A stretch of 14,447 nucleotides of DNA from Streptomyces violaceoruber (GTDB taxonomy: Bacteria > Actinomycetota > Actinomycetes > Streptomycetales > Streptomycetaceae): assembly GCA_000720805.1 (NCBI GenBank), contig JODI01000136.1, forward strand, positions 1 to 14,447, read 5' to 3'. Positions 12,819 to 14,447 of the stretch are shown in pieces (within the stretch, counting starts at the first letter, position 1; each line of letters begins with the position of its first letter). Below the pieces are notes generated by a model. It made no database searches. It was not told the DNA's origin and saw only the letters and a program-made list of their open reading frames with translations. Both the position numbers and the translations under genes were made by a program.

Positions 12819-13598
12819 TCAGTCGGCGGCGGGGATCCGGTACTCGAAAACGAACTGGTCAGCGGCCATCAGCGTGTCGCAGATCTCGACTACGAGACCC
12901 TCGGTCGTGCGAGCCTCACGGATCAGGTGAACCACCGGCGCACCCTGGCTGAGTGCCAGCTCGGTTGCCTCCGCCTTGGAGGCCGGGCGGGCCTGCAGCG
13001 TCTCGACGAACTCGGCGAACTCGTGCCCGTGGTCTTCGAGTCGGGCGTAGATGCCACCGCCGCCCGGGTTCTCGGCGAACAGCTCGGGGATCTCCTTCAC
13101 GACGTCCCACGGCAGGTATGACGTCGCGGTCTCGACCGGGGTGCCGTTGCGGAAGTAGAGGCGCCGCCGGGCGAGCACCTGAGTGCCGGCGGGGACGCCC
13201 AATCGCTGGGCGGCATCCGCGGGTGCCTCCATGGGCCCGATGTAGAGGACGCTCACCTTGGCGGTGGCGCCAGACCGTTCGGACTCGGCGAGATACGCCG
13301 CCTTACCGCCCTGCCGGAGCGAGCGCCGGAAGCGATCGGAGGAGCGGTGCCGTACCGGCGGCCGATCCTTAACGATCGAACCCTTGCCGTGCCGGGTCTC
13401 GACGAGCCCGCTCGCGCGCACCTCGACCATGGCCTTGCGAATCGTGCCACCCGAGACGCCGTAGCGGTCGACCAGCTCCGACTCACTCGGCACCATGTCA
13501 CCAGGCTTGAGGACTCCTGCCCGGATCTGCTGCACGATCTCTTCTGCGATCTGTACGTACCGAGGTACGGACCTCTCTCCTCCTACCGCAGTTCCCAT
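12819..13598 (-). CDS. korSA: GntR/UTRA-family transcriptional repressor, KorSA type
   Basis: A 259-residue protein. The winged helix at residues about 12-78 includes MVPSESELVDRYGVSGGTIR (35-54) and the wing GLVETRHGKGSIV. A UTRA-type ligand-sensing domain follows at about 110-255 (VLARRRLYFRNGTPVETATS, then VFEYRIPAA). KorSA of pSAM2 is the family's model: it represses the element's activator gene and keeps the element integrated. I chose ATG at 13598 over the TTG at 13637; AAGGA lies very close upstream and AGGAGG further away. It is transcribed away from the Nudix gene, with site C in the 30-bp gap, so self-repression is likely. Control of the operon through sites A and B is inferred. Confidence 0.92.
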   Translation of the reverse strand: MGTAVGGERSVPRYVQIAEEIVQQIRAGVLKPGDMVPSESELVDRYGVSGGTIRKAMVEVRASGLVETRHGKGSIVKDRPPVRHRSSDRFRRSLRQGGKAAYLAESERSGATAKVSVLYIGPMEAPADAAQRLGVPAGTQVLARRRLYFRNGTPVETATSYLPWDVVKEIPELFAENPGGGGIYARLEDHGHEFAEFVETLQARPASKAEATELALSQGAPVVHLIREARTTEGLVVEICDTLMAADQFVFEYRIPAAD

Positions 13599-13634
13599 AG
13601 TCCTTCTCTGCCTCCTATGCTCCTGTACATGAGT
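13592..13634. promoter_or_regulatory. Divergent promoter region with operator C
   Basis: Operator C is GCTCCTGTACATGAGT (13619-13634), nearly identical to site B. On the plus strand TTCCCA (13592-13597), an 18-bp spacer and TATGCT (13616-13621) place a start near 13628-13629, at the Nudix ATG. On the minus strand TTGCTT and TACAGG (plus 13622-13627), 17 bp apart, fit a promoter for the repressor gene. The operator overlaps both -10 elements. Confidence 0.65.
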
Positions 13635-14081
13635 CAATCACAGGAAGCAACGTCGCCGCCGCTGCACTCCGTATCTGTGGCTGGAGTGGTGGTGCGCGAA
13701 GACGGCCGCCTCCTGGCGATCCGCCGGGCAGACAACGGCACCTGGGAGCTCCCGGGCGGTGTACTCGAACTCGATGAGACTCCCGAGTCGGGCGTAGCCC
13801 GCGAGGTCATGGAGGAGACGGGCATCCACGTCGAGGTGGACGAACTCACCGGCGTCTACAAGAACACGACCCGAGGCATCGTGGCCCTGGTCTTCCGCTG
13901 CAAGCCGTCCGGGGGCATCGAGCGCACGTCGAGTGAGTCGACGGCCGTGTCCTGGCTGACGCCAGAAGAGGTCAGCGAGCGCATGGCCGAGGTGTTCGCG
14001 ATCAGGCTCTTGGATGCCTTGGACGGCAACGGCCCTCACGTGCGGAGCCACGACGGCAAGCGCCTCATCCCAGCGGGATAG
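13629..14081 (+). CDS. pif: Nudix hydrolase, Pif (immunity factor) type
   Basis: A 150-residue protein with a complete Nudix box, Gx5Ex7REUxEExGU, at residues 44-66: G44, E50, then REVMEETGI at 58-66. SVSVAGVVVREDGRLLAIRR opens the usual beta strands. In pSAM2, Pif is a Nudix protein that blocks redundant transfer between cells already carrying the element, and its gene lies in the same control region. I therefore infer entry-exclusion rather than housekeeping pyrophosphohydrolysis. ATG at 13629 follows a TATGCT -10 at the right distance for a leaderless mRNA, and there is no ribosome site; ATG at 13617, four codons upstream, is the alternative. It is divergent from the GntR-type gene and followed by a hairpin at 14103. 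Confidence 0.88.
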   Translation: MSQSQEATSPPLHSVSVAGVVVREDGRLLAIRRADNGTWELPGGVLELDETPESGVAREVMEETGIHVEVDELTGVYKNTTRGIVALVFRCKPSGGIERTSSESTAVSWLTPEEVSERMAEVFAIRLLDALDGNGPHVRSHDGKRLIPAG

Positions 14082-14447
14082 AACTTTCCCTACTTCATCA
14101 AGGCCCGCGCACGGCGCGGGCGCGCGCCGCCTCTGTGGCGCGGCCTGCCTCCTGTCTTCGCCCCGGCTGGCCGCGCCCGGCGGCGCGCTGCGTGCATGCG
14201 GGCAGAGGTAGGAAAAAACCCCTCTGTGGCTGAGGCCGGTCGGCTCCACGGCTTTAGGCAGCCACTTTGGGGCGAGCCTCGAAGATCATGGCCCCAACGT
14301 CGTGCTTTAACGGGCAGGTCTACAGACTGCCCGACTCGCCATCAGCTTACGACTCGGTACGCGATTGAGGTCGGGACGTGCTGGCTTGGCCGACTGGCTG
14401 GTGGATGATCAGCAGGCGGTCCGGCGGGTGAGCACGAGTTCGGTGCT
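14082..14447. other. Non-coding right-hand region, no gene recognised
   Basis: No convincing gene is seen. The stretch holds the hairpin after the Nudix gene, a CAGAGG/CCTCTG stem (14203-14208, 14221-14226) around GGAAAAAACC, and a stem GGGCAG...CTGCCC with one bulged base (14312-14332). GACTCG occurs at 14333 and 14350. This is where AICEs often carry accessory genes or the transfer locus, but no clear tandem 8-mers or tRNA 3'-end copy (attR) are seen. Confidence 0.5.
14103..14121 (+). terminator. Stem-loop after the Nudix gene
   Basis: GCCCGCGC and GCGCGGGC form a perfect 8-bp stem with an ACG loop, 21 nt after the stop codon. No T run follows, and further GC-rich inverted repeats lie just downstream. 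Confidence 0.65.

Noticed and set aside
14196..14408. A 70-codon plus-strand open frame at the right end
   Set aside because: It has no good ribosome site or recognisable motif, and its codon bias is weak. It may just be chance in a non-coding stretch.

Overview
The window looks like Streptomyces chromosome, or that of a close relative. It has very high GC with strong third-position bias, a secreted SSI-type protease inhibitor, GNN-type Streptomyces ribosome sites and a pSAM2-like gene set. Two parts are visible: host DNA at about 1-5240, and the left and central part of an actinomycete integrative and conjugative element (AICE) from about 5190 to the right edge.

Host part. Positions 3655 to 1 (minus strand) encode a very large PAS-domain protein that looks like a sensor kinase. 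Its kinase core is degenerate and its tail is long and rich in Pro, Gly and Gln. It runs off the left edge. A non-coding stretch with a nested 8-bp/25-bp tandem repeat follows, then a minus-strand SSI-family inhibitor with a signal peptide. Next come two plus-strand tRNA genes, tRNA-Ser(GCT) and tRNA-Arg(ACG), each followed by a strong stem-loop terminator.

Mobile element. The integrase gene starts its 3' end 77 bp beyond tRNA-Arg, as expected for an AICE using the tRNA 3' end as attachment site. Reading leftward (the direction of transcription), a compact run of 14 minus-strand genes goes from 12679 to 5314. In order they are: an SCO3933-family protein; a 51-aa membrane protein; an FtsK/TraB-type DNA translocase; an HTH protein; a DUF2637/SpdB2-like membrane protein; a 62-aa protein; a 63-aa Cys/His transfer protein; a 52-aa membrane protein; SpdD; a membrane-anchored GGDEF protein; a 61-aa zinc-ribbon protein; a RepSA-type rolling-circle initiator; an excisionase; and the integrase. 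Several neighbours overlap by ATGA, which points to translational coupling. Upstream lie a GntR/UTRA repressor (KorSA type, minus) and a divergent Nudix protein (Pif type, plus).

Control. Three near-identical operator-like sequences built on ACTCATGTA..GAGT lie exactly where a KorSA-type repressor should act. Two precede the transfer operon and one lies in the 30-bp gap between the repressor and Nudix genes. The right attachment site is not in the window, so the element is incomplete here.

Most unusual signals. Two stem-loops in the operon share an identical 19-nt loop but have different, fully paired stems, and they bracket the GGDEF gene. An intact diguanylate-cyclase-like gene sits inside the transfer operon. 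The translocase gene is one base out of frame with a preceding membrane-anchor ORF.
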